Shown here piece by piece: positions 10,377-20,801 of a stretch of DNA of 64,000 nucleotides. Source of the stretch: Vigna angularis. Lineage: Eukaryota; Streptophyta; Magnoliopsida; Fabales; Fabaceae. Every line of letters starts with the position of its first letter. Positions within the stretch are counted from its first letter, which is position 1. The notes beneath the pieces were generated by a model. It searched no databases. It had not been told where the DNA came from and saw only the letters and a program-made list of their open reading frames with translations. The translations under genes were made by a program, and so were the position numbers. Location: assembly GCF_016808095.1 (NCBI RefSeq), contig NC_068977.1:24081364-24145363 (forward strand), in the 5' to 3' direction.

Positions 10377-13283
10377 CTCGTGTCAATACTAGACTTTTGT
10401 GAGGTTTCTAACTTATGTAGACTTGATTTTGTATATAGAACTAACTCTTGTGTTGTAAATAGATTTTCAGTTTTGTTTGGGCTAATTTGTGGCTTTAGCC
10501 TAGTTGTGTCTAAGTGTATATGCAGGGAGATGTTCATACATGGAGGACTGCAGCCTCAAAAGCATCATGAAGACCCTGAGATTGAAGGAAATTATAGGAC
10601 ACAAGGAGACAACTATGTTGAGCATCACAAGCTGCCCCAACTTCTTCTTCCTTTGAAGATGCTCCAAGTGCTAAGTGAAAGATGAAGAAAGGAAGAAGAA
10701 AAAGAGAAAGACTAGTCACCACCACCCTTGGATGAGAGACAAAGAACTCAAGCCTAGCAAGCAAAATTTGATCAAGAGGATTGAGTGTTTGAAGATGTCA
10801 AGGTAGTGGAAGGGCTAAAAAGAAGAATTCAAGCTATGAGAGTTGATTTGGTGGCTAGAAATGTGATTCAAGAGGAGTTGGTGAAAGGAGCACACCAACA
10901 ACAAAGTTTGCACTTCATTTAGTAATCCGTCAAGCTAATGACGTTAAACAAGCGCTTTTGGGAGGCAACCCAGTTTTCTTACCCTTTTTATTTGTGTTTG
11001 TGTGATTGTTGTGTCATTTGCATTAGTAACTTATGTTTTGACTATGTGACTTGTTGCATTTTAGTTGATTTTTGAGTTGTAATGTGTTTTTGTGGTTTGT
11101 TTGGTGTGTTTTCAAGTGCTTAAATCTGTTATGGCATGTTAGAGTGTGCTCTAGGATGTTTTGGTGTGATCTTAAGTGCTTAAATATGATTTGGATGCAT
11201 AAGTACAGTTTTGACTTGTAGAGTAAAAAGCTTTGGAAATGTGCATTCAATTCACCCATTCATGCATTCAATTTCATTCCTTATAGTTTAGACAAGTTTC
11301 AATGATGAAAACATGATATTCTGGATTGATTTGAGTGTGAATAAGGGTCATATACCAAAAATCACAAGTTGGGAAGCTTAATTTCGAAAACTGCAGAATT
11401 CTGAAGTTTTCTGCATAATTCACGCCCGGCGCCACCTGATCAATAGGCGCCCGGCGCAAGAAGCACCTGGCTCAGTTGGCGCCCGGCTCAAGCAGACCTC
11501 TGCTCAGCAGGCGCCCGGCTCAAGTAGCACCTGGCTCGGTTCACGCTTGGCGCCTCCTGCTCGGTAGGCGCCCGGCCCCAACAGCACTGGTTTAAGCACA
11601 AAATTTTTTTGCTTGTTTTTTGGTTTTTGATTGTTTTGCTGCTTTCTTTTGCGATTTCTTTTGGTGTGTTTATGGATTCTTCTCTTCAGTTGTTGACTAA
11701 GGGATGCTAATTTTACTTTGAGCTTTCTTGTCCAGGATAACATTTTCCTTAGGAGTTTACAGGTTTGAAAACCACCATCGGCCAACCTTTGAGCCAAGTG
11801 TGAGCTGAGCACCATATGAAATGAAGATTTTGCTGCTCGTGTAGCATGGCCTGGGGGCCAGGCCCCTACTGATGGGGGAGGTGGAGTAGTTGCGGAGTAT
11901 AAGCTACTGTTGGAGGAAGATGTTGCAGATGAAAGTGAAGCTAGTGTCCTACACTGCTGGAGATGCAAAGAGTCCATTTTAATCGGTTTTTCAGTTTTAA
12001 TTTCATGTTTTATTTGCTTTCAGTTTTTGAATTTGGATTTTTTTTTTACTTGCCTAGTGGATAGTTCTTGTGCAATTGGTCTAGTGATTTGAGTGAATCA
12101 TTTGCTATGCTTGAATTGAATACAAATCTGTTATGCTTGTTCTTTATCCATGAAAATTGTTTTGAAAATCTGATTGAGATTATGTGGTTAAGCTTGTTGA
12201 ACAGAGATTGTGGTTGCTTGTATATGTTTAGATAGATGCTTGTTTTTAATTGTGATCAATATTCTTGGCATGATGATTATCAAATTCTGGAACCCTGAGT
12301 AAACCTGTGAGATGTTGTGCCTCAGAGTTTATTGATGAATGTTATTACTTTGGAATCACAGTTGATTTTGCCTAAGTTTCTCTATTTGAACTAGTTACTT
12401 GCATGTTACAAATGATCAAGGCCATCTTGTTCTTCCACTTCTTCTACATTTTGAACCTAAAAGCCAATGTATAACCTTTGAACCTTAAAAAGAAAACTTT
12501 CTCATTCCCGAAACCTTAAGCCTTTTGAAAAATCATTAACCTCCTTACCTTGAGTTGAGATGAACATATATGTTAGGATGAGGAGAATGGTTTAAGTTTG
12601 GGGGAGTTCTTGTCAAAAGGGGAGCATTGAGAAAAACAATAAGTTGAGTAAAAAAAAAAAGAAAGAAAAAGAAGAAAGAAGAAGAAAGACGAAAACATGA
12701 ATTCAATGAAAAAGAGTTGGGAAATAAGTTGAGAGTGGTTTATTCAATTTTAGAGAAAAAGAGATATGTTGCTATATCATGAATTAAATTGTTTGGTCTC
12801 TTATCTCAAGGTGCTTTGTTGTCCAGAAAAACCAATTTTTCTTTTTAGCCCAGCCACAATACAAGCTTCAAAAAGTCCTTGTGATGTAACTTGCTTGTTG
12901 ATGTGTTTGATATTGTTGAAACGAAAAGCAAAGTTGATTTGTGTAACATTGTGATAGTTGAGAGTTAGACACACATCCTTATACACCATTGTGCTTGAGT
13001 GAAACACTTTCCTTGGTGAGGATTGGTTCCATGCACTCATTGAAAACAACTTGCCATGTTTATTGATCTATCATTTGCATCTATCTTGTGACTTTTAATT
13101 TGTGAGCACCATGATTGAAGTTTAGCTTGTTAAGACTATATTGTCTCTTGAATGTGATTTATAAGTTGAGCAAGCATGATTGATTTTGTTTAATTGATTG
13201 AAAGTGTGCTTAAAGTTGCTAGAACATTGTGATTGAATTATTTGCTAGGTGAAGTACTTTTGCTTGAGGACAAGCAAAGTTGT
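10377..13283 (+). other. interior of Athila-like element, no gag-pol
   Basis: Only short unrelated frames occur. A frame at 10380-10685 starts just after the primer site, where gag should be, but shows no gag signature. From about 10880 the sequence resembles the 3' untranslated or former env-like region of Athila elements. A second purine tract of the same sequence (AAGTTTGGGGGAGTT) lies at about 12593-12608, roughly 690 bp before the terminal one. Confidence 0.6.
11424..11590. repeat. array of GGCGCCCGGC words
   Basis: The words GGCGCCCGGCGC, GGCGCCCGGCTC and GGCGCCTCC recur at irregular 25-40 bp spacing, with CACCTGGCTC and CTGCTC spacers between them. This GC-rich island stands out in an otherwise AT-rich interior. 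The LTRs of the same element hold the reverse complement of the same word. Confidence 0.75.
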
Positions 13284-13298
13284 AAGTTTGGGGGAGTT
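13259..13298 (+). promoter_or_regulatory. hairpin plus polypurine tract before the 3' LTR
   Basis: TTTGCTTGAGGACAAGCAAA (13259-13278) is a perfect 8-bp inverted repeat with the loop AGGA. It is followed by the purine tract AAGTTTGGGGGAGTT, which ends at the LTR. The tract primes plus-strand synthesis. Placement of the hairpin suggests a role in priming or packaging (inference). Confidence 0.75.
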
Positions 13299-14667
13299 TG
13301 ATAATGCTAATTCTTACCATTATCTAAGCATGAATTTAAGAGCAAAATCAACTCCTTTCTAGCTTGTAACTTGCTAAATCCTCTCTTTTATCTTAGTTTC
13401 ATGAATAAATGTGTTTTAGGCTATATTGATGAGATTTCATCTATAATCCCTTTATTTTGTAGTAATACAATGATTGGAAGAACCTCCACGAAAAGTATAA
13501 AGCTGAACTAACCACAGAAGCAAGCACATCTGCACAAAATAGAAGAAAACACAATGCTGCTGCAGAGACTCACGCCGGGCGCCTATTGACCTGGGCGGCG
13601 TCGGGCGTGAGGTAGCTGACCCATGGCGCGCCGGGCGCCGGTCTGTCGGGCCGCCGGGCGCGACTTTTTGCTGATGTGGCAGAAACGCTTTATTTAACCC
13701 TGGAACGCGAAGGGCTTGGGGTCTTTGGTTCTTTGGAGGTCCGATTCTTCTACTGGAGCTCATGGAAGGCGTGAGGAGCTGCTGGGTTCCTCTACTTCTC
13801 TACCTTTGGGTCTCCTTCTTCTTCCATCTTCCACTTTGTAAGCTTTAGGGTTCTCCATGGAAATGGAGAACCAAACCCATCTTGTTGGGATTAGTTGTAG
13901 CCTTTGAATTCTTGTGTAATTGTTGAATGATTTGAATATATATATGCCTTTTCTATCAATTGCTAGTATTCTTGTTTCCGATCTTAAAGCTTGCATGTAA
14001 TGGGAACGTTCATGACTTGATTTTGGGGTTTTATGGATTATGGGAACGTAAGATGAAATCTTGAACTGAAATAAGAATCCTTGTGGGTCATTGATTCTAG
14101 GAATGGAAGATGATTCACATGTTGTCTTAGATCCCAGCTCTTTAATGCGGGTTTTGCTTGTTAGATTGCCAAGGAATTGGGGTTTGATAAGGAAAACCTA
14201 GGCCTTTCACCTAAGGAATTAGGGCTAGAGTGTTTTAGTGGATTGACTTTAGTAAATTGATAGAGAGGAGATAAAATTGGTTATACACAAGAGTGAATTG
14301 GTGAAAACTAGCCTTAGCAATGTCATTTCTTACCATTTCTAGTCTTTTTCATTTCCAAGTGCCTTCAATACCAAAGTCCAACCTTGTAATTATGTATGAA
14401 TTTACATTCCTGCACTTGTTTTGTATATTGATGTTATGTTATTGAGTCTATATGAGTTGTTAATCGCATAATTCTCTAGTATTACGAGTCTCTTGGGAAA
14501 ACGATACCCGGTCTTACCAGTTTATTACTTGAACGATTCGGTGCACTTGCCGAAATCGAGCCCAACAAGTATTTTTTGAGCTAACAAGTTTTTGACGCCG
14601 CTGCCGGGGATTTGGGGATTGAACCCGAGTCCTAGCAACGGCTAACAAGTTAAGTTGGGCATCATCA
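13299..14667 (+). repeat. 3' LTR of Athila-like element
   Basis: Same 1369-bp length as the 5' LTR with about nine substitutions, mostly transitions and several at CG sites. It is followed by the target duplicate ATACT. Confidence 0.92.
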
Positions 14668-15003
14668 ATACTCAAGTGAAAAGCTTACAATGAAATATCC
14701 ATCCTACAAGCATTCAAGAGAAAAGAGAAGAAAGAGCTCAAGAAAAAGAATACATCTGAGCTGAAGAAAAGAAAAAAAGAAGAAGAGAAGAGAGAAAGAG
14801 AAGAAAAATACTCTCAAACTTCACTATTGTAAGAGAAAAGAGAGAAAAACTTGTGAGTTAGACTTCTTTGTATTGTAATCACATACTCTATGTGAGAGTT
14901 ATAGTCTGAACAACTTGTAAGCAATCGTTGATTGCAATTCTGAAATTAATTAAAACACTTACAACTGAACTTAGTTTGAGTTGAGGAATTTAGGCGCGGT
15001 AGT

Positions 15004-15265
15004 TTAATACTATGAGTGGTTCAAATACTTAAAGGAAATTTCAGCTAAGGTTGCTGAGTACCAAGAGTGGTGCGAATAGTCAAAGGAAATCTCTACTAGG
15101 GTTGTTGAGTACCTAGAGTGGTGTGAATACTCAAAGGAAATCTTGGCTAGGGTTGCTAAGTACCATGAGTGGTGCGAATACTCAAAGGAAATCTCGGCAA
15201 GGGTTATTGAGTAACAGGAGTGGTGCTAACACTTAGAGACCATGAGTGGTGCGAATACTCATTTG
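15004..15265 (+). repeat. 51-bp tandem repeat, about five copies
   Basis: The core GAGTGGTGCGAATACTCAAA recurs at about 15014, 15065, 15116, 15167 and 15218, a constant 51-bp spacing, with small differences. A partial sixth copy follows near 15243. Although 51 is divisible by three, the array is not in one convincing reading frame. Confidence 0.85.
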
Positions 15266-15621
15266 TAATCACGTGAAGATTATAGTGGAAACCTCTTCGA
15301 AGGAGATTGGACGTAGCTTGTTGGAGCGAACCAGTATAAAAAGACTTGTGCAATTATCTCTTCTCTTATCTAAACGATCCTCTTACAAAGACCTGCAGTC
15401 ACGCTTTATTTCCAAACATAAGAATCTTCCAAGATAAACGATCATTTTCATATAGGAAATGTTGCGGTATATATTTTGAATAGCAAGATAAAAACTACCA
15501 TTGTTTATTCATATTGGCAAGTCAAACGTATAAGCTTTTAAAAGAAAATTTCAAGGCTCGAGAACATGCTATATCAGAAGGGTGGCAAAAAGTTGTTTTC
15601 CATTAACACTATTGAACAACA

Positions 15622-15640
15622 CCCCCCCCCCCCCCCCCCC
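15622..15640 (+). repeat. 19-bp poly(C) run
   Basis: An uninterrupted run of 19 C lies between AACAACA and TCTAGTG near the 3' end of the split LTR. Long homopolymers are error-prone in sequencing, so the exact length is uncertain. Confidence 0.8.
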
Positions 15641-15654
15641 TCTAGTGTTTTTCA

Positions 15655-16517
15655 GGTACTTTAGAAGTGATGCGTGATTTTATATGCAGAGGAGAAGGGA
15701 TTCCTTTTTGGTTTGGTGGGTTTCTTTTAAAGAAGTTAGTAGGTGAATGTGGGTGGGCCACACTTTCTTTAAAGAAGAAAGCAGTAAAATAAACTAGAGT
15801 GGTGGTATTTTACAAAGAATAATCATGGCTACCTTTAGTGTATGGGTTGGTGTATTAAAGAAAAATGGTGCCTTATGTGAAATGGCTATTTTTGTAATTA
15901 TTTTGGTGAGCTTTTGTGGACTAGTGGGGTCCACTTGTAGTTATTTGATAAAAAATTTGTCTTTTTGGTATTTGTTAATTTAAAAGAGTAATTAACTCTG
16001 TGTTTTAAACCTTGTGATTGGTGAGTAGTGCATGTTATTGAAAATATGTATAGAATTGTATAAGAACATAAAACGATGTTATTTTCATGTAATGTTGTCG
16101 GTTGAGTGAGCTTTTCATATTGTAATACGTTAAGGAGTTTAAGTCTCGCATGGAGACAAAGATTTGAGTGTGACCCTTTTATTTGCGAAAGGAATCTAAA
16201 GGATTGGAGGTCTCGCCCAATGACTTTAGCTCATGGTCAGTATAATGCACCGATGCATGTAGTCTTGATGGTTTTACTCGTTAGTTCTTGACAAGTCGGG
16301 GATATAGGTCTGAAGTTACAATAGATGAGGACTCAAATCGCCTTGTTTTGTGAAACAGGTTGATATGACAAAGTGCAAGGAAATGACATGGGTTTATGTA
16401 TGGTTTGATTGTGATATTATTCCTGCATTGAGATATGATGATATTGTTGGAACAACCGATACCGATTTTTGCACAGCGGAAATATTAAAAATAGAGTACG
16501 ATACAGATTGTTAAAAG
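15655..16517. other. unassigned intergenic DNA
   Basis: No gene was recognised. Part of it (around 16100-16480) resembles retroelement untranslated DNA but has no boundaries I can defend. Confidence 0.3.
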
Positions 16518-17925
16518 TGTTGAAAATAGAATGGCTTAATTTCTGACACCAAGAGGGGGGTGAATTGGTGAAATGTAAAAACAAAGTTTTCTTTAAATCT
16601 TTTTCGCAAAGTTGATGCCTTTAAAAGCTTTCTCGAAATGCAAGGAAAAAGATTTGTTTATGCAGCAGAAATATAATCGATTTAATGCAGTATGCAGTCG
16701 AATGAATAAAAAGTGCAGGGATAGAAAGATCAAACACTGGGTTTTTATACTGGTTCGGCCAAGCCTACATCCAGTGTCCTTCCAACCACAGGAAGCCAAT
16801 GCACTATAATGATCAAGGTTTTTATAGCGACCTCACATCAAAAATATAAAACACCTCTCTAACCCTCTAACCAAAATATAGGCATATACAAAATAGACTA
16901 GCAGCAAGAATCCCCTCTCCTACAGTCCAACCCTTTGAGCCACCCTCAAAGTCAAGAACGCAACACGCTCTTCTTCCTATAATCACAACAGGGAAACCTC
17001 AAACCAATATTTACAAGATTGTAGCCTCTGATCTTTCAGTAACACCCAAATATTCAGATATGATCAGCCTTTGTAAGTGTAGTTAACTTGCTCTTCAAGA
17101 ATCCACAAGTAGATGATCACCATGGTCACTTCTTGTTTCTTGGAGCTCTTTCCCTTTCTCTGTAAGAATTCACTCTCTGCAAAATATCACAAAACTGTTA
17201 GAATCACAAAAGTTCTTACAGAGATCAAGTTCGCGTCAATTTATAGCTTTTCACAATTCAGACACATTTTAATTGACTTAGCTACTAATGCAGTCAAATG
17301 TAACAATTCAGTCAAAGCAGTTAGCAGCAATCAATGCAGTTAATTGAATGTGCAGTTAATGCAATCGAATCATAATAAATGCTTGGTCAACATATATAAA
17401 AATATAGTCGTTGTAACATTTAACACAAGCATTAACAGAATTTCAAAACTGTAACAGACTTAATCGATTGCAAGTTGCATATAATCGACTATGTAACACA
17501 ATTAAACAAAGTTTTGAAAAACTTCTTCTTTGAAAATTCTCACAAAACACTTTGAACAAGTTTGTGCAAAGCCATAAGTTTTAATCGACTCACTCCATAA
17601 TGAAATCGACTTAAAACTGTTGTTTTGCCACACAATAAAAAGTTCAACATAAGTGCTTGTGGTTTTCTTTCTATAAAACATCAGACATGCATTCACCAAT
17701 AAAATCAATTATATAGCACAGGAAATGCAATGTATCAACACAATCATGTTCTCCATGCTTTAAAAAGATTTATACATTGATTAAGATATGTAGCATGGAA
17801 GTAATAAAACATGTAACACATAAACATCACATGTGTTATTAGTTATGTTGTCATCATAAAAAACTAGAAGCTCTGAGATTGTAGGTTCAGCTAAACCAGT
17901 TCTCTTCCTATCAACAATCTTAACA
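16518..17925 (-). repeat. 3' LTR of SIRE-like element
   Basis: On plus it runs from TGTTGAAAATAG to ATCTTAACA. The same family recurs at 22471, 52084 and 57459. It contains CACCAAGAGGGGGG near one end and several AATCGATT or AATCGACT words in its body. Confidence 0.85.
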
Positions 17926-17940
17926 ATCTCCCCCTTTTAT
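17926..17940 (-). other. polypurine tract of SIRE-like element
   Basis: On the minus strand AAAAGGGGGAGAT lies directly before the LTR start TGTTAAG. Confidence 0.7.
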
Positions 17941-19145
17941 TATGATGCACAACCATGATTAATAAACAGTCATATTGTACAAATCCAATCATATCGTGTC
18001 AAAATCTATCAGTGTAAATGATTAGCAAATATATCAGAGCAAAACATTGCAAACATTTTGAGATATTCTCATTTGATTCAGCTAAAAAAATATCATTTCA
18101 TATCAGAGCACAAACAATTCATATCAGAGCATAAACAGAATATCAGAGCATAATATGAATATCAGAGTATTCTCCCAACATTATCAAAAAATTTAACCGA
18201 GAATTTCTCCCAGCATTCTCCCTGTTGGTGCATTAGTAAAAAAGGTATGCCTTGTGATAATGATATGCTGACAGGCAGTTATTCAGAGATGCATCAGTAA
18301 ATCATATTAATCAAACAATGTTGCTCCCCTTGTCATAGATAATCACATGATAAAGATATAATCTCCCCCTAAAGTGTAGGCATGTGAAATTATCTAAGAT
18401 CCTATGCAATGCTCCCCTGCCATTAAGCATGTTTTATAATCTAAATCTAAATGCACAATGCAGTTTTCACAGAACATTTCATAGCAAGTATAAACATGTG
18501 ACAGTATTGTATCAGATCAGAAATTGTGCAACCACATCAATGTAGCATAGATACAATATCAATCAACAATCTCAATATTATCTCAACTAATTTCAATCAA
18601 ATATAAGATCAGAGAAATATTGAAAATGAAACAAACAACGGTATATGATCAATAAACAGAATAACCGAATTACAAATCATGGAATTTATAACCCCTGTTA
18701 AAACGGTAATCGATTGGTCCACTGTTGTAATCGACTTCATTGCTTTCCATTTGAGTTTTATCTCCAGTAGTTAATCCAGAAGCAATGTTCCTGCAAAACC
18801 TTTCAAGATCTTTCCAGATCAACCATTTTAGAATTATTGTAAATACAAGAAATATTACAGATATAATCTGTGTGTGTAAATGTATGAGTGCAATGATAAA
18901 CAGTAAATTAACCAACTTTCTACACCACACAATCGATTTCAAACAATTATAAACATTACTCAACTTAAAACAAACTCTGATTTCATTGATATGAAATATG
19001 ATTACAATCAAATGATATCAAAATAAAATGGCATACAAAGCCATTTACAAAACAAGTACTAAAAACAAATAAAACATTAAACAAGCAAACTTAGATCAAA
19101 CAACAAAAAACAACCAAACAACTACGACAAACATTCCTTATAACC
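17941..19145 (-). other. 3' untranslated interior of SIRE-like element
   Basis: AT-rich. It contains short direct repeats of ATATCAGAGCA near 18030-18170. The frame at 18670-19011 (minus) is hydrophobic but matches no family I recognise and is probably spurious. Confidence 0.4.
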
Positions 19146-20168
19146 CTATTCTAAGTCAGATGTTTTCATAGTATCCTCATCAGAAGTGTTGTCTTCTCTT
19201 TGTTGTTGAACCACATCATATTTCCTTTCCCATTGATCAATCCTTTCATTTAAATATCTAAATTGATCAACCACATATCTTTCAAAGTTGGTTTCAGGAA
19301 CAAAATTCCTCCTATCATCATTCATGGCACAGGTGCTTCCAGAACTATACACTAACTCTTCTTCTCCTTTAAAGCATCAGCCTCTCATTGTTTTTGCCAG
19401 ACCAAAACTTGCAATGGTGTTTCTGTTTATTACGTTTGTGCAATCACATGAGCACTTTTGTTCTCCATTAATGTCCACACCTTGCAGAATTAGCAATTTG
19501 CTGATCAGTACAACATATGGCAAATAAGGAGAGTTACTGAGGGCAACTTCAGCCATATGATCTTTTAGAATCTCCACCCAGTTGGCGGGAATGTCATTTT
19601 TGATAGCATGCAAGAGGCAGATGTCTTCTGTAGTCATAACATCCTGCATCAATCTTTCAGGCAGAATCACCCAAGAAAGAAGATGAGTAGTTATTCTTTC
19701 TTCCATTTTAAGACCATCATGCATATAAAGTCTTTCTCTTGTGTATATTCCTGGAAATCTAAGCCAACCTCTGTAGATATCCTTTTTCTTTAACCAACAA
19801 TTTGTTTCAGAGTTTAGTAGATGAGAGAGTTGACCTTCAGCCTTTAATCCAACAACTTGAAACCACATATCATTGTCAAGGTGAATATTTACACCTTTTA
19901 CCTTTGACCAGATGTCACCGTTCACTATTTTCAAGTTATGGTAGAACACTCTCACCAAGTTTGGAAACCAGTCACCTTTCATTTGAACTAATTTGGAGAG
20001 TTCTTGAGTTTTCAGCCATCTTGGAAATTGAAAGCCTTCCTTTTCAAATAACTTTAAGTCAAGATGCTTGGGAGTTACCACAATCTTGACTCGTCCACGA
20101 AGAAATCTTTCTCTTATAGTATCGTCACTAATCCACCCTTCAGGATCACCACCACTTGTGATTGCCAT
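19146..20168 (-). pseudogene. extra ORF, putative plant transposon protein domain, one internal stop
   Basis: A 263-codon frame (20168 to 19377) ends at a TGA, and the same frame stays open for a further 68-codon segment to 19146, so the ancestral product was about 340 residues. The pattern W-F-P-N-L-V-R-V-F-Y near residue 87, then V-K-G-V and a short helical segment, resembles the domain called putative plant transposon protein, common in Athila and Tat ORFs (recalled, not searched). The C-terminus is charged and coiled-coil-like. It lies between gag and the 3' LTR, where copia pol should be. Role unknown; possibly a captured ORF1 or accessory protein. Confidence 0.55.
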
Positions 20169-20801
20169 TTCCTTTCCTTTACTTCCTCTGGAGGGTTGAG
20201 ATGAAGTAGCATTTGATGCAAAGTGCTTGGAAACACTTCTTTAGTTTAGGGTTACTGGAAAAATTCTTACCAACCTCACTAAATGCTATCACAGATCCAC
20301 AAAATTGACATAATATAAGGGCGCGAACCATAATTACCAAAATAAGTCCACATTTAAAATTTCAAATACAAAAAGCCCAATAACAGAGATATCTAATAGA
20401 CTTTATTATTTTCAAAGTAGACTACTGTATAACAAAGGTTTTCACAATACAGAAACAATCATACAGTAACATAATCGACTATACACATAATCCAATCGAT
20501 TAAAAATCGTAAAATTGATTTTCACAGCAAACAATTTCAATCAATCAACCAACAAACAATCAATCATCAAACAATCATTCAAGCAAATGTCATGCATGAT
20601 GCAATGTGAAAATAATTGTTACCACTTGCAGATACTCAAGAAATTTTATATCATCAAGTCAGCTCATCCTTGAGTTTTGTATTGCTACAGCAACTATTGC
20701 TCCTTTCCTGTACAACAGTTAAAAGGTTTTGACGCTGGTACCCATTTGAATTTGCGTCATGTCTTGTTAGTAGCAAGAAGCTATTCTTTGGGAACCCATT
20801 T

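Larger units (their letters stand above)
8984..14667 (+). mobile_element. non-autonomous Athila-like LTR retrotransposon
   Basis: Two 1369-bp LTRs (8984-10352 and 13299-14667) both begin TGATAATG and end CATCATCA, and the element is flanked by the duplication ATACT (8979-8983 and 14668-14672). The primer site is the tRNA-Asp type TGGCGCCGTTGCCGAGGA used by Athila-group elements, and the 3' LTR is preceded by the purine tract AAGTTTGGGGGAGTT. The 2.9 kb interior has no gag, protease, RT or integrase. It keeps what looks like the post-pol region, including a segment near 10930-10970 (CAAGCGCTTTTGGGAGGCAA) that I associate with Athila elements. About nine LTR differences were counted by eye, so insertion is recent. 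It must have been moved by proteins of another element. Confidence 0.9.
14668..15654 (+). repeat. right half of the split LTR
   Basis: It resumes the sequence interrupted at 8983. It contains a purine-rich stretch (14700-14850), a 51-bp tandem repeat (15004-15265) and a long C run, and ends TTTTTCA at 15654. A C-rich run close to the 3' terminus is typical of SIRE-like copia LTRs. No target duplicate could be matched on the left. Confidence 0.5.

Noticed and set aside
10380..10685. Frame after the primer site of the Athila-like element as a possible gag
   Set aside because: No gag signature, and too short; looks like residual untranslated sequence.
15004..15265. 51-bp repeat as a coding repeat or CRISPR array
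   Set aside because: Spacers are as similar as the repeats, so it is a plain tandem repeat; no stable frame and plant context.
18670..19011. Hydrophobic 113-codon minus frame that could be env-like
   Set aside because: Very AT-rich, no signal or envelope signature, and not conserved with anything recognisable.
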